Shown piece after piece: positions 8,199 to 19,630 of a DNA stretch of 64,000 bases. The notes under the pieces are model-generated. The model worked only from the letters and a program-made list of their open reading frames with translations, searched no databases and was not told the DNA's origin. Location of the stretch: assembly GCF_000719775.1 (NCBI RefSeq), contig NZ_JOHR01000010.1:1-64000 (forward strand), in the 5' to 3' direction. The translations under genes and the position numbers were made by a program. This DNA comes from Streptomyces sp. NRRL F-5135 (GTDB lineage Bacteria > Actinomycetota > Actinomycetes > Streptomycetales > Streptomycetaceae). Each line of letters begins with the position of its first letter. Position 1 is the stretch's first letter.

Positions 8199-9794
8199 AT
8201 GGCGGAGCTCACGATCCGGCCGGAGGAGATCCGGGACGCGCTGGACACCTTCGTCCAGTCGTACAAGCCGGACGCGGCCTCGCGCGAGGAGGTCGGTACG
8301 GTCAGCGTGGCCGGCGACGGCATCGCGAAGGTCGAGGGACTGCCCTCGGCCATGGCGAACGAGCTGCTGAAGTTCGAGGACGGCACCCTGGGTCTCGCCC
8401 TCAACCTCGAGGAGCGCGAGATCGGTGCGATCGTCCTCGGTGAGTTCAACGGCATCGAGGAGGGGCAGCCGGTCACCCGTACCGGCGAGGTCCTCTCCGT
8501 CGCTGTCGGCGAGGGATACCTGGGTCGCGTCGTCGACCCGCTCGGCAACCCGATCGACGGTCTCGGCGAGATCGAGACCGAAGGCCGCCGCGCCCTCGAG
8601 CTCCAGGCTCCGGGCGTCATGATCCGTAAGTCCGTGCACGAGCCGATGCAGACCGGCTACAAGGCCGTCGACTCCATGGTGCCGATCGGCCGTGGCCAGC
8701 GTCAGCTGATCATCGGTGACCGCCAGACCGGCAAGACCGCCCTGGCCGTCGACACGATCATCAACCAGCGCGAGAACTGGCGCTCGGGCGACCCCAAGAA
8801 GCAGGTTCGCTGCATCTACGTCGCCATCGGCCAGAAGGGCTCGACCATCGCGTCCGTACGCGGCGCCCTGGAGGAGTCCGGCGCGCTGGAGTACACGACG
8901 ATCGTCGCCGCCCCCGCGTCCGACCCGGCCGGCTTCAAGTACCTCGCCCCGTACACCGGTTCGGCCATCGGCCAGCACTGGATGTACCAGGGCAAGCACG
9001 TCCTCATCATCTTCGACGACCTCTCGAAGCAGGCCGACGCCTACCGCGCCGTGTCCCTGCTGCTGCGCCGCCCGCCGGGCCGTGAGGCCTACCCGGGTGA
9101 CGTCTTCTACCTGCACTCGCGTCTGCTGGAGCGCTGCGCCAAGCTCTCCGACGACATGGGCGCCGGTTCGATGACGGGTCTGCCGATCGTCGAGACGAAG
9201 GCCAACGACGTGTCGGCGTTCATCCCGACCAACGTCATCTCCATCACCGACGGCCAGTGCTTCCTGGAGTCCGACCTGTTCAACGCCGGCCAGCGGCCCG
9301 CGCTGAACGTCGGTATCTCGGTCTCCCGCGTCGGTGGTTCCGCCCAGCACAAGGCCATGCGGCAGGTCTCCGGCCGACTGCGCGTGGACCTCGCCCAGTA
9401 CCGCGAGCTGGAGGCGTTCGCGTCCTTCGGTTCCGACCTGGACGCGGCCTCCAAGGCGTCGCTGGAGCGCGGCAAGCGCATGGTCGAGCTGCTGAAGCAG
9501 CCGCAGTACACGCCGTACCCGGTGGAGGAGCAGGTCGTCTCCATCTGGGCCGGCACCACCGGCAAGATGGACGACGTCCCCGTCGAGGACATCCGCCGCT
9601 TCGAGAGCGAGCTGCTGGAGAACCTGCGCCGCGAGCGCAAGGAACTGCTCACCAGCATCGCCGAGGGCGCCAAGATGTCGGACGACACGATCCAGGCCAT
9701 CGGCGACGCCGTCGCCGCCTTCAAGCGTCAGTTCGAGACGTCGGACGGCAAGCTCCTGGGCGACGACGCGCCGGCCGCCAACGCCTCGAAGTGA
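8199..9794 (+). CDS. atpA: F1Fo ATP synthase subunit alpha
   Basis: The 531-residue non-catalytic nucleotide-binding subunit of F1. The P-loop GDRQTGKT is at 173-180. VSRVGGSAQ and the family signature [16 protein letters not shown] near 370 are present. Length and order of domains (beta-barrel, nucleotide-binding, helical bundle) are normal. The ATG at 8199 begins [11 protein letters not shown], the expected N-terminus; open sequence upstream is leader. Confidence 0.98.
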   Translation: MAELTIRPEEIRDALDTFVQSYKPDAASREEVGTVSVAGDGIAKVEGLPSAMANELLKFEDGTLGLALNLEEREIGAIVLGEFNGIEEGQPVTRTGEVLSVAVGEGYLGRVVDPLGNPIDGLGEIETEGRRALELQAPGVMIRKSVHEPMQTGYKAVDSMVPIGRGQRQLIIGDRQTGKTALAVDTIINQRENWRSGDPKKQVRCIYVAIGQKGSTIASVRGALEESGALEYTTIVAAPASDPAGFKYLAPYTGSAIGQHWMYQGKHVLIIFDDLSKQADAYRAVSLLLRRPPGREAYPGDVFYLHSRLLERCAKLSDDMGAGSMTGLPIVETKANDVSAFIPTNVISITDGQCFLESDLFNAGQRPALNVGISVSRVGGSAQHKAMRQVSGRLRVDLAQYRELEAFASFGSDLDAASKASLERGKRMVELLKQPQYTPYPVEEQVVSIWAGTTGKMDDVPVEDIRRFESELLENLRRERKELLTSIAEGAKMSDDTIQAIGDAVAAFKRQFETSDGKLLGDDAPAANASK

Positions 9795-9814
9795 CGACGG
9801 AAGGGACCTGACTC

Positions 9815-12174
<2,360 letters not shown>

Positions 12175-12198
12175 CCGCCGCGTTCCGTCGCGTTCCGA

Positions 12199-12230
12199 GG
12201 AGGGGGGCGGGTCGCAACCCGCCCCCCTCC
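12199..12230 (+). terminator. perfect 14-bp hairpin between atpD and atpC
   Basis: The arms GGAGGGGGGCGGGT / ACCCGCCCCCCTCC enclose a 4-nt loop, 25 nt after the atpD stop and 78 nt before atpC. Its position inside the operon suggests partial termination or an mRNA-stabilising 3' end that lowers epsilon expression. Confidence 0.6.
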
Positions 12231-12307
12231 GACGCACCCGACGACACCCCATAGAATCAATCCCAACACCCGGCGAAACGGCCGGGTGGTGACCCGAGGA
12301 GCCACCC

Positions 12308-12682
12308 TTGGCTGCTGAGCTGCATGTCGAGCTGGTCGCCGCGGACCGCAGTGTGTGGTCCGGCGAGGCCACCCTGGTCGTCGCGCGCACCACGTCCGGC
12401 GACATCGGCGTCATGCCCGGTCACCAGCCGCTGCTCGGTGTGCTGGAGTCGGGCCCGGTGACCATTCGTACGAGCGACGGTGGGACGGTCGTGGCCGCGG
12501 TGCACGGCGGTTTCCTCTCGTTCGCGGACAACAAGCTGTCGCTGCTCGCGGAGATCGCCGAGCTGGCGGATGAGATCGACACCCAGCGCGCCGAGCGTGC
12601 GCTGGAGCGCGCCAAGTCGGGTGACGACGACGCCGCGGAGCGGCGCGCCGACGTCCGGCTGCGTGCGGTGGCGGTGCGTTAG
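12308..12682 (+). CDS. atpC: F1Fo ATP synthase subunit epsilon
   Basis: 124 residues; the central-stalk subunit that can inhibit ATP hydrolysis. The N-terminal beta-sandwich (LHVELVAADRSVWSGEATLVV...GDIGVMPGHQPLLGVL) is standard, followed by a two-helix C-terminal part (AERALERAKSG). The start is TTG with GAGGAG 8 nt upstream. It is the last gene of the operon. Confidence 0.95.
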   Translation: MAAELHVELVAADRSVWSGEATLVVARTTSGDIGVMPGHQPLLGVLESGPVTIRTSDGGTVVAAVHGGFLSFADNKLSLLAEIAELADEIDTQRAERALERAKSGDDDAAERRADVRLRAVAVR

Positions 12683-12741
12683 CGCACGGCGCCGATAGCG
12701 TTACCGCCGTACGGCCCGGGTCCGCCCGGGACGTGCGGCGT

Positions 12742-12791
12742 CCTCAGCCGCGGCTCGTTCCGGACTCGTCCGGACCGGGTCGCGGCTGAGG
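12742..12791 (+). terminator. terminator of the atp operon
   Basis: Eleven-bp perfect arms CCTCAGCCGCG / CGCGGCTGAGG flank a 28-nt loop that itself can pair (TCCGGACTCGTCCGGA). It begins 60 nt after the atpC stop. Confidence 0.6.
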
Positions 12792-12846
12792 CGATGGAGG
12801 TGCGGTTCCTGTTCGGTACGTGGACGAGGCGAGGAGGTCGGTGGTG

Positions 12847-13293
12847 ATGGTCCTCGCTCTGCTTGTCTGCGGACTGGTCGTCGTGGCTGTGGCGGGGGGT
12901 CTGTTCGTCTTCGGACTGCGACGGCGCCTCATCCAGCGCTCCGGCGGCACCTTCGACTGCAGCCTGCGCTGGGACGTGCCCGAGGAGCCCGACCTCTCGG
13001 GCAAGGGCTGGGTGTACGGCGTGGCCCGCTACAACTCCGACCGGATCAACTGGTTCCGCGTCTTCTCCTACGCCCCCCGCCCGCGCCGCACCCTGGAGCG
13101 CTCCGCGATCGAGGTCCTGGCCCGCCGCGCGCCGCAGGGCGAGGAGGAACTGGCGCTGCTCTCCGACGCGGTCGTCCTCAGCTGCGCGCACGGTGAGGTA
13201 CGGCTGGAGCTGGCGATGAGCGAGGACGCGCTGACGGGCTTCCTGGCCTGGCTGGAGGCGGCGCCCCCGGGCCAGCGGGTGAACGTGGCCTGA
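12847..13293 (+). CDS. DUF2550 membrane-anchored protein
   Basis: 148 residues with one N-terminal membrane helix (VLALLVCGLVVVAVAGGLFVFGL), then the soluble domain RRRLIQRSGGTFDCSLRW...GWVYGVARY typical of DUF2550, an actinobacterial family of unknown function nearly always found after atpC. GAGGAGG is upstream of three adjacent possible starts (GTG 12841, GTG 12844, ATG 12847); the ATG has the best spacing. Confidence 0.85.
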   Translation: MVLALLVCGLVVVAVAGGLFVFGLRRRLIQRSGGTFDCSLRWDVPEEPDLSGKGWVYGVARYNSDRINWFRVFSYAPRPRRTLERSAIEVLARRAPQGEEELALLSDAVVLSCAHGEVRLELAMSEDALTGFLAWLEAAPPGQRVNVA

Positions 13294-13390
13294 CCCGGGC
13301 CGAACCCGGGGCGTGCGCGGCGGAGGGCGGCGCCGATGGTGCCGGCGCCGCCCCCTTGGTGTCACACGGGTGCTGTGTCGTGCCGCGCGG

Positions 13391-15238
13391 TTATCCGAGG
13401 CCGCCGTTGATCGCGCTCACCAGCTCGCCGTTCGCCGTGTCACCGGTGAAGTCCCAGAAGAACGCGCCGCCCAGGCCCTGCTGTTTCGCCCAGGCCATCT
13501 TCGAGGTGACCGTGGCGGGCGTGTCGTAGCTCCACCAGTTGCTGCCGCACTTGGCGTACGACGTGCCGGCGACGGTGCCGGTGGGCGGACAGGTGTTCTT
13601 CAGGACCTTGTAGTCCTCGATGCCCGGCTCGTACGTGCCCGGGGCCGGGCCGGTCGCGGTGCCGCCCGGGGCCGCCTGGCTGACGCCGGTCCAGCCGCGC
13701 CCGTAGAAGCCGATGCCGAGCAGCAGCTTGCTCGCCGGCACGCCCTGGGCCTTGAACTTGGCGATCGCCTCCGCCGAGTTGAAGCCCGCCTGCGGGATGC
13801 CCGCGTACGAGGTGAGCGGGGAGTGCGGGGCCGTCGGGCCCTGGGCGGCGAACGCGCCGAAGAAGTCGTACGTCATCACGTTGAACCAGTCCATGTACGG
13901 GGCCGCGCCCGCGTAGTCGGACTTCTCTATCTTGCCGCCGGCCGAGGCGTCGGCGGTGACGGCGGCCGTGACGAGGTTGTTCGAGCCGAACTTGGCGCGC
14001 ATGGCCTGCATCATGTTCTTGAACGCGGCCGGGCCGCTGGAGTCGCAGGACAGGCCGCAGGCGTTGGGGTACTCCCAGTCCAGGTCGATGCCGTCGAAGA
14101 CGTCCGCCCAGCGCGGGTCCTCCACCAGGTCGTAGCAGGACTGCGCGAAGGCCGCCGGGTTCTGCACCGCCTGGCCGAAGCCGCCGGACCAGGTCCAGCC
14201 GCCGAAGGACCACAACACCTTGATGTGCGGGTACTTGGCCTTGAGCTTGCGGAGCTGGTTGAAGTTGCCCTTCAGCGGCTGGTCCCAGGTGTCGGCGACA
14301 CCGTCGACGCTCTGGTCGGCGGTGTACGCCTTCTCGATCGCGGCGAAGGAGTCGCCCATCGCGCACTTGCCGCCGGTGACATTGCCGAACGAGTAGTTGA
14401 TGTGCGTGATCTTTCCGGCCGAACCGGAGCTCGCCACGTTCTTGACGTGGTAGTTCCGGTTGTAGATGCCCCACTCGGTGAAGTAGCCGAGCTTGACCTT
14501 GCTTCCGGTACCGGGGTCGGTGTTCCCGGTGGTGCGCACCGCGCGGGCGCCGCTGGCGGGGCCGGTCTGGTCGGCGGTGTCGCGCGCCTGGACGGTGTAC
14601 GAGTAGTCCGTACCGGCCCGCAGGCCGGTGTCGGTGTAGGTCGTGCCGGTGACCGTGGCGACCTTCGCGCCGTCACGCAGCACGTCGTAGTTCTTGACGC
14701 CCTTGTCGTCGGTGGCGGCGCTCCAGCCCAGGGTCACCGAGGTGTTGGTGACGGCGCTCGCGGTGGGGGTGCCGGGCGCGGAGGGCGGGGCGTCACCGGG
14801 CACGCTCGGGCCGCCGTCGCAGGAGGCGCCGTTGAGCTTGCAGGACGCGGGGGAGCCCGTGCCGGTGCCGTTGAAGCCGAAGCTGATGGAGGCGCCGGGG
14901 GCGAGGGTGCCGTTCCAGGACTTGTTCTTGGCGGTCCAGTGGGTGCCGGAGCCGGTGATGTCGGCGTCCCAGCCGGAGGTGACGGCGGTACCGGACGGGA
15001 AGTCCCACTCGACGGTCCAGGAGGCCAGGGAGGTGGTGCCGGTGTTCTTCACCGTCCACTTGCCCTCGAAACCGGTGCCCCAGTCGGAGACCTTGGTGTA
15101 CGTGGCGGTCGCGGAGGCGGCGGCCTGTGCGGGCGTGGCCAGCCCCACGAGGGCGGCCAACGGCAGCAGCAGCGCGGTGAGGCCCGCGACGGTTCGGGAT
15201 CTGAGACGGCGTCCGTGGGGGACTGATCGGGTGTTCAC
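13391..15238 (-). CDS. chiC: secreted family-18 chitinase with CBM2 and fibronectin III domains
   Basis: A 615-residue exoenzyme that degrades chitin. Order: signal peptide (about 1-40, twin-Arg-like RRLRSR before a hydrophobic stretch ending ATPAQAA), CBM2 carbohydrate-binding module (about 42-140, with the Trp-rich SDWGTGFEGKWTVKN), fibronectin III (about 155-240), and GH18 catalytic domain from about 250. The catalytic motif DGIDLDWE is intact, with the proton donor Glu at about 389. The GTG start has AGGAG 7 nt upstream. Its promoter (15334-15375) carries the direct repeats of Streptomyces chitinase genes, and the ChiR/ChiS genes follow, as in the S. coelicolor chiC locus. Confidence 0.93.
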   Translation of the reverse strand: MNTRSVPHGRRLRSRTVAGLTALLLPLAALVGLATPAQAAASATATYTKVSDWGTGFEGKWTVKNTGTTSLASWTVEWDFPSGTAVTSGWDADITGSGTHWTAKNKSWNGTLAPGASISFGFNGTGTGSPASCKLNGASCDGGPSVPGDAPPSAPGTPTASAVTNTSVTLGWSAATDDKGVKNYDVLRDGAKVATVTGTTYTDTGLRAGTDYSYTVQARDTADQTGPASGARAVRTTGNTDPGTGSKVKLGYFTEWGIYNRNYHVKNVASSGSAGKITHINYSFGNVTGGKCAMGDSFAAIEKAYTADQSVDGVADTWDQPLKGNFNQLRKLKAKYPHIKVLWSFGGWTWSGGFGQAVQNPAAFAQSCYDLVEDPRWADVFDGIDLDWEYPNACGLSCDSSGPAAFKNMMQAMRAKFGSNNLVTAAVTADASAGGKIEKSDYAGAAPYMDWFNVMTYDFFGAFAAQGPTAPHSPLTSYAGIPQAGFNSAEAIAKFKAQGVPASKLLLGIGFYGRGWTGVSQAAPGGTATGPAPGTYEPGIEDYKVLKNTCPPTGTVAGTSYAKCGSNWWSYDTPATVTSKMAWAKQQGLGGAFFWDFTGDTANGELVSAINGGLG

Positions 15239-15333
15239 GGGTGTGCTCCTCGTGACATGAGTACAGGACAGGAGAACGGGGATGGTCCGTGCACTGCTCA
15301 CACCGGGGTCGGCGTACGCCGGTGTGTGCCGCG

Positions 15334-15375
15334 AGAGTAAAGAGGTCTGGACCACTCGTCAATAGGTCCAGACCA
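15334..15375 (-). promoter_or_regulatory. chiC promoter with paired 12-bp direct repeats
   Basis: On the minus strand TTGACG (15357-15362) and TACTCT (15334-15339) are spaced by exactly 17 bp. Two near-identical 12-mers, TGGTCTGGACCT (15364-15375) and TGGTCCAGACCT (15343-15354), start 21 bp apart, two helical turns, and flank the -35. Such repeats mediate chitin induction and glucose repression of Streptomyces chitinase genes and resemble DasR sites (established knowledge). Confidence 0.85.
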
Positions 15376-15446
15376 GGCCGGGGTGGGTTCGGACCGGGCC
15401 GGAGCGTGCCGGGCGGGCCGTGGCCGCACCGTCCGGGGGCCGGTGA

Positions 15447-15481
15447 CGGCCGTCGGCCGTCGGCCGTCCGCCGTCCGCCGT
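15447..15481. repeat. five tandem 7-bp repeats
   Basis: Three copies of CGGCCGT are followed by two copies of CCGCCGT, ending at the chiR stop codon. They lie between the chiC promoter and chiR. Confidence 0.8.
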
Positions 15482-16161
15482 CAGTCGGGCGCCTGGCGCC
15501 GGGCCCCTGGGAGGCCCAACTCCTGGGCCAGCACCGCCGCCTGGACACGGCTGCGCAGGTTCAGCTTGCCGAGCAGCCGGCTCACATGCGTCTTCACGGT
15601 CGCCTCGGCCATCTCCAGCCGCACCGCCGTCTGCGCGTTCGACAGTCCCTCGCCCAGGCAGGCCAGCACCTCGCGCTCCCGGCGGGTCAGCGGGTCCAGC
15701 ACCGACAGGTCCGGCGCGTCCTCGTCGCGCGCGGGCCGGGCCGGAGCGGCGAACTCCGCGATCAGCCGGCGCGTGACGGCGGGCGCGATCAGGCCCTCGC
15801 CGCGCGCCACCGTCCGTACCGCCGTGAGCAGGTCCGCGGCCTCGGCGTTCTTCAGCAGGAAGCCCGCCGCCCCCGCCCGCAGCGCGCCGAAGACGTACTC
15901 GTCCAGGTCGAACGTCGTCAGAACCAGCACGTCCGCCAGCCCCTCCTCGACCACCCGCCGTGTCGCCGACACCCCGTCGAGACGGGGCATCTGCACGTCC
16001 ATCAGCACCAGATCGGGCCGCAGCGCGCGGGCCAGCGCGACCGCCTCCTCACCGTCCGCCGCCTCCCCGACGACCTCGATGTCCCGCGCGCTGCGCAGGA
16101 TGAGCACCAGCCCCGCCCGTACCGCCGACTGGTCCTCCGCGACCAGCACCCGGATCGTCAT
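15481..16161 (-). CDS. chiR: NarL/FixJ-family response regulator, probable ChiR
   Basis: 226 residues. The receiver domain has its acidic pair ED at 9-10, phospho-acceptor Asp55 in LVLMDVQMP, and Thr in the LTTFD segment. The C-terminal LuxR-type helix-turn-helix (LTRREREVLACLGEGLSNAQTAVRLEMAEATVKTHVSRL) binds DNA. The ATG overlaps the kinase stop (ATGA). Position beside chiC matches the S. coelicolor chiC-chiR-chiS locus, where ChiR activates chiC; assignment to chitin sensing rests on that context. Confidence 0.85.
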   Translation of the reverse strand: MTIRVLVAEDQSAVRAGLVLILRSARDIEVVGEAADGEEAVALARALRPDLVLMDVQMPRLDGVSATRRVVEEGLADVLVLTTFDLDEYVFGALRAGAAGFLLKNAEAADLLTAVRTVARGEGLIAPAVTRRLIAEFAAPARPARDEDAPDLSVLDPLTRREREVLACLGEGLSNAQTAVRLEMAEATVKTHVSRLLGKLNLRSRVQAAVLAQELGLPGARRQAPD

Positions 16162-17384
16162 GCCGTCTCCCACGCCTCGTCGACGGGCAGTTCGGCCCGC
16201 ACCCGCCAGATCTTCCCGCCGTCGTCCCCGGTGACGACACCCGCCTCGAACGCCCCGTGCAGCAGCTCGACCCGTTCGCGCATCCCCACCATCCCGGACC
16301 CGGAGCCGGGTGCGCGCGGTCCTGGCCGGTCGCCGAACGGGCTGTCGACGCGTACGGTCAGGGCCCGCCGGGACCGTGCCAGCGCGACGGTCACCGCGCC
16401 CGGCGCCGCGTGCTTGAGCGCGTTGGTCAGGGACTCCTGAACGATCCGGTACGCGGCGAGCTCGACCGGCGCGGGCAGGGGGGCGGCCGTGTCGCGCCGG
16501 TCGTCCAGGGTGAAGCTGAGCCCGCTGGACGCGCCGTTGGTACCGGCCTGCTCCAGCAACGAGTCCACCGCCGCCAGGGTCGGGGCGGCCGACGGCTCCG
16601 CCTCGTCTCCGGGGTCCCGCAGCAGCCCGATCAGCCGGCGCATCTCCGCCAGCCCCTCCACACTGTTCGTCCGGATCACCCCGAGCGCGTCCCGCGTGGT
16701 CCGCTCGTCGTCCAGGGACAGCGCGGCCGTGGCGTGGATGGCGATCGCCGAGAGGTGGTTGGCGACCATGTCGTGCAGCTCCCGGGCCATCCGGGCGCGC
16801 TCCGCCGTCACCGCCTGGACCCGGTCCATCTCCGCCAGCAGCGCGGTCTGCTCGGCCCGCAGCCGCGCGGTCTCGGCGGCGTCCCGGTGGCCGCGGACGG
16901 CGGAGCCGGTGATGGCGGGCAGAAAGCTCACCACGCCGGTGGCCACGCCGATCAGCAGGCTCTCCGGCTTCTGGAGCCAGCCGAAGAAGCCGATCGTCAT
17001 CGCGATCGTGATCAGGCCCGTGGTCCACGGGATACGGCGGGCGGCGGCGGGTGTCCCGTACACCACCGCCGCGTACATCAGATCCGTGAACATCAGTACG
17101 GTCGCCACGCTGCCGGTCGTGAACAGATCCGCGACGAGCGCGACCGTGCCCACGAGCAGCGCGGGCGACGGCATGCTCCGGCGCAGCAGCTCCAGACCGG
17201 CGACGACGACGAGCGGCACCAGGACCCAGGGCCCGGGGAACAGCATGCCCCCCTGGGTGTGCAGGCCGAGGGCCCACAGGGCGAGGCCGCCGAGCAGCCC
17301 GAGCACGGCGATGGCGATGTCGTCGCGGTGCGGCCTGACCGGTCGGAGCGGCCGGAAGAAGGCGATCACCCGTCCATCAAACAC
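16158..17384 (-). CDS. chiS: membrane histidine kinase (HisKA_3 type), probable ChiS
   Basis: 408 residues. Five or six hydrophobic segments occupy about 24-160. The phospho-acceptor His204 lies in ERARMARELHDMVANHLSAI, the N-box is IVQESLTNALKHA, and the ATP lid is GSGMVGMRERVELL. There is no large extracellular sensor domain, so the signal may be membrane-borne or cytosolic. The start is a GTG; a later GTG six codons on is possible. It is translationally coupled to chiR. Confidence 0.85.
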   Translation of the reverse strand: MFDGRVIAFFRPLRPVRPHRDDIAIAVLGLLGGLALWALGLHTQGGMLFPGPWVLVPLVVVAGLELLRRSMPSPALLVGTVALVADLFTTGSVATVLMFTDLMYAAVVYGTPAAARRIPWTTGLITIAMTIGFFGWLQKPESLLIGVATGVVSFLPAITGSAVRGHRDAAETARLRAEQTALLAEMDRVQAVTAERARMARELHDMVANHLSAIAIHATAALSLDDERTTRDALGVIRTNSVEGLAEMRRLIGLLRDPGDEAEPSAAPTLAAVDSLLEQAGTNGASSGLSFTLDDRRDTAAPLPAPVELAAYRIVQESLTNALKHAAPGAVTVALARSRRALTVRVDSPFGDRPGPRAPGSGSGMVGMRERVELLHGAFEAGVVTGDDGGKIWRVRAELPVDEAWETA

Positions 17385-17550
17385 GTCCCGCCGCGCGGGG
17401 ACCTCCTCAGTGGGGGTGAGGGCGCGCTACATCGAAGGGTGCAGTCCCGCGCCGTCACGTTTCGGCACCGCCGACGACGACAGGCGGCCGGGCGGGCGGG
17501 AGCCTGGAGGCGTTGTACGGGGAGACGGGGGAGAGGGAAGGAGCACAGCC

Positions 17551-18150
17551 GTGATCGTCACGCTGATCGTGATCTGCGAGGTCGGCTTCTGGGTGCTGCT
17601 GGCGTTGGGGCTGGCCCTGCGCTACGTCGCGCGGATGCCCCGGCTCGGCGCGGGGGTGCTCCTGCTGGAGCCGCTGCTGGAGGTCGTCCTGCTGATCGTG
17701 ACGGCGATCGACCTGAAGAACGGCGCGGAGCCCGACATGAAGCACGGTCTCGCGGCGCTCTACATCGGCTTCACCGTCGCCTACGGCCACTACACCATCA
17801 GCTGGGCCGACGCCCGGGTCGCCCACCGCTTCTTCGGCGGACCGCCACCGGTGCCGGCCCCGGCGTACGGCAGGGCCCGCGCCGTGCACGAGGGCAAGCT
17901 GTGGCTGCGCACGGTCCTGGCCGCGGCCGTCGCGATCGCCCTGCTCCAGCTCGCGGCGTGGTACGTGGGTGACGCGGGCCGGACGGGTTCGCTGACGAGC
18001 TGGCAGCTCACCGCGGCCCGCGCGGCCGGGATCCACGGCCTGATCGCCCTGACGTACGCCGTCTTCCCGAAGAAGGCCCCGAAGAAGGCCCCGAAGGAGC
18101 CCGGGGAGCCGGTACGGGTGGAACGGCCGCCGTCGGAGACGAAGCGCTGA
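17551..18150 (+). CDS. four-helix integral membrane protein
   Basis: 199 residues from a GTG with AAGGAG 7 nt upstream. Hydrophobic helices lie at about 2-22, 35-55, 65-85 and 110-130, with another near 155. The tail is Lys/Pro/Glu-rich with KKAPKKAPKE. I do not recognise a characterised family. It diverges from chiS across a 166-bp gap. Confidence 0.7.
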   Translation: MIVTLIVICEVGFWVLLALGLALRYVARMPRLGAGVLLLEPLLEVVLLIVTAIDLKNGAEPDMKHGLAALYIGFTVAYGHYTISWADARVAHRFFGGPPPVPAPAYGRARAVHEGKLWLRTVLAAAVAIALLQLAAWYVGDAGRTGSLTSWQLTAARAAGIHGLIALTYAVFPKKAPKKAPKEPGEPVRVERPPSETKR

Positions 18151-18177
18151 GCGGCGGTCGCGGCGCTCGACGCGGTG

Positions 18178-18750
18178 TCAGCGTTCGCCGCCCGGGACCC
18201 AGAGGACGTCCCCGAGCTCCTTGTTCGCCGCGCGCGCCAGAATGAACAGCAGGTCGGAGAGCCGGTTGAGATACGTCGCCGTCAGCTCGTTCATGGTCGC
18301 GCCGTGCGACTCCAGCGCCGCCCAGGTGGAGCGCTCGGCGCGGCGAACGACCGTGCACGCCTGGTGCAGCAGGGCGGCACCCGGCGTGCCACCGGGGAGG
18401 ATGAAGCTGCGCAGCTTGTCCAGGTCCGCCAGATAGCGGTCGCAGTCCGCCTCCAGCTTGTCGATGTACGACTGCTCGACGCGCAGCGGAGGGAACTCGG
18501 GGTTCTCGGCGACCGGCGTGGACAGGTCCGCGCCCACGTCGAAGAGGTCGTTCTGGACGCGGACCAGCACCTTCACGATGTCCTCCGGGAGGTTCCCGAG
18601 GGCGATCGCCGTGCCGATCACCGCGTTGGCCTCGTTCGCGTCGGCGTACGCGGCGATGCGCGGGTCGGTCTTGGCCGTACGGCTCATGTCGCCGAGCGCC
18701 GTCGTGCCCTTGTCCCCGGTCCGGGTGTAGATGCGCGTCAGGTTGACCAT
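18178..18750 (-). CDS. cob(I)yrinic acid a,c-diamide adenosyltransferase, PduO type
   Basis: A 190-residue cytosolic enzyme that adenosylates cob(I)alamin with ATP to give adenosylcobalamin, the cofactor of acyl-CoA mutases. The N-terminal signature TRIYTRTGDKGTTALGD is the ATP-binding segment, and the later helices (RRAERSTWAALESHG, TYLNRLSDLLFILAR) are typical. It could supply cofactor for icmA in this window, although the genes are 31 kb apart. Confidence 0.93.
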   Translation of the reverse strand: MVNLTRIYTRTGDKGTTALGDMSRTAKTDPRIAAYADANEANAVIGTAIALGNLPEDIVKVLVRVQNDLFDVGADLSTPVAENPEFPPLRVEQSYIDKLEADCDRYLADLDKLRSFILPGGTPGAALLHQACTVVRRAERSTWAALESHGATMNELTATYLNRLSDLLFILARAANKELGDVLWVPGGER

Positions 18751-18781
18751 GGGGCCAGCCTAGTCCGGCGAGGAGCGCCGG

Positions 18782-19537
18782 TCAGGCGCCCGCCCGTTGG
18801 AAGACCTTCGTACCCAGCGCGAGCGAGAGCGCGGCGAAGGCGAGGGCCACCACGACGCCGTACAGCATCGCCGTGCCCGTGTACTCGCCCACGTATCCGG
18901 CCCGCACCGCGTCCACCAGGTACCGGAACGGTATGAAGTGCGACAGCACGTCCAGCCAGGCCGGAGCGAGCGTCATGGGCAGCATCAGCCCGGAGAGCAG
19001 CATCGACGGCATGCTCACCGCGTTGATCACGGGGCCGAACGCCTGCGGCGCGCTGACCTTCATGGCCAGGGCGTACGAGAGCGATGCCAGTGCCACCGTC
19101 AGGACGCCCACGAACGCGAACCCTATGAGCAGGCCGCCCACCGGTGCGCGCAACCCCATCACCAGCGCGGCCACGACCAGCAGGACCGCCTGGAAGACGA
19201 AGAGCGCGGCGTCCCGCAGCACCCGGCCCAGCAGCAGCGCGAGCCGGCTGACGGGGGTCACGCGCATGCGCTCGACCACGCCGTGCTGCTTCTCGATGAT
19301 GATCGCGAAGCCGCAGAACAGCGCGCCGAACAGGCCGAGCTGGAGCAGCAGTCCGGGCACCAGGACCTGCCAGGAGTCGCCGTCGCCGCCGAGCGGCAGA
19401 CCGGTCAGCAGGGGGCCGAAGAAGAGCAGGTAGAGCAGTGGCATCAGCACGCCGAAGAAGATCTGGAACTTGGAACGCAGGGTCTGGCGGACATAGCGCC
19501 CGAAGATCAGCGCGGTGTCGGACAACAGCGAGGACAA
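18782..19537 (-). CDS. ABC-2 type transporter permease (DrrB-like)
   Basis: A 251-residue permease with six membrane helices. The ABC-2 pattern is clear: IFFGVLMPLLYLLFFGPLL at the first helix, IIEKQHGVVERMRVTPVSRLALLLGR in the cytosolic loop, and PSMLLSGLMLPMTLAPAWLDVLSHFIPFRYLVDAVR near the end. It pairs with the ATPase encoded 93 nt upstream. DrrAB-type exporters move drugs or lipids; the substrate here is unknown. Confidence 0.88.
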   Translation of the reverse strand: MSSLLSDTALIFGRYVRQTLRSKFQIFFGVLMPLLYLLFFGPLLTGLPLGGDGDSWQVLVPGLLLQLGLFGALFCGFAIIIEKQHGVVERMRVTPVSRLALLLGRVLRDAALFVFQAVLLVVAALVMGLRAPVGGLLIGFAFVGVLTVALASLSYALAMKVSAPQAFGPVINAVSMPSMLLSGLMLPMTLAPAWLDVLSHFIPFRYLVDAVRAGYVGEYTGTAMLYGVVVALAFAALSLALGTKVFQRAGA

Positions 19538-19630
19538 GGCGGAACTCCTGGGTGATGAGGGGGCAGAGGGCGGGAGGGCGGGAGCGACCCGCTCGACGTC
19601 AGGAGCCGGGGCCCGGGCCGACGTCGCGCG

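Noticed and set aside
7026..9350. 774-codon minus-strand frame across atpFHA
   Set aside because: Opposite three well-conserved ATP synthase genes; composition typical of an antisense shadow.
13313..15226. 637-codon plus-strand frame opposite chiC
   Set aside because: Antisense to a clear chitinase with an intact catalytic motif and signal peptide; Gly/Arg/Val-rich shadow.
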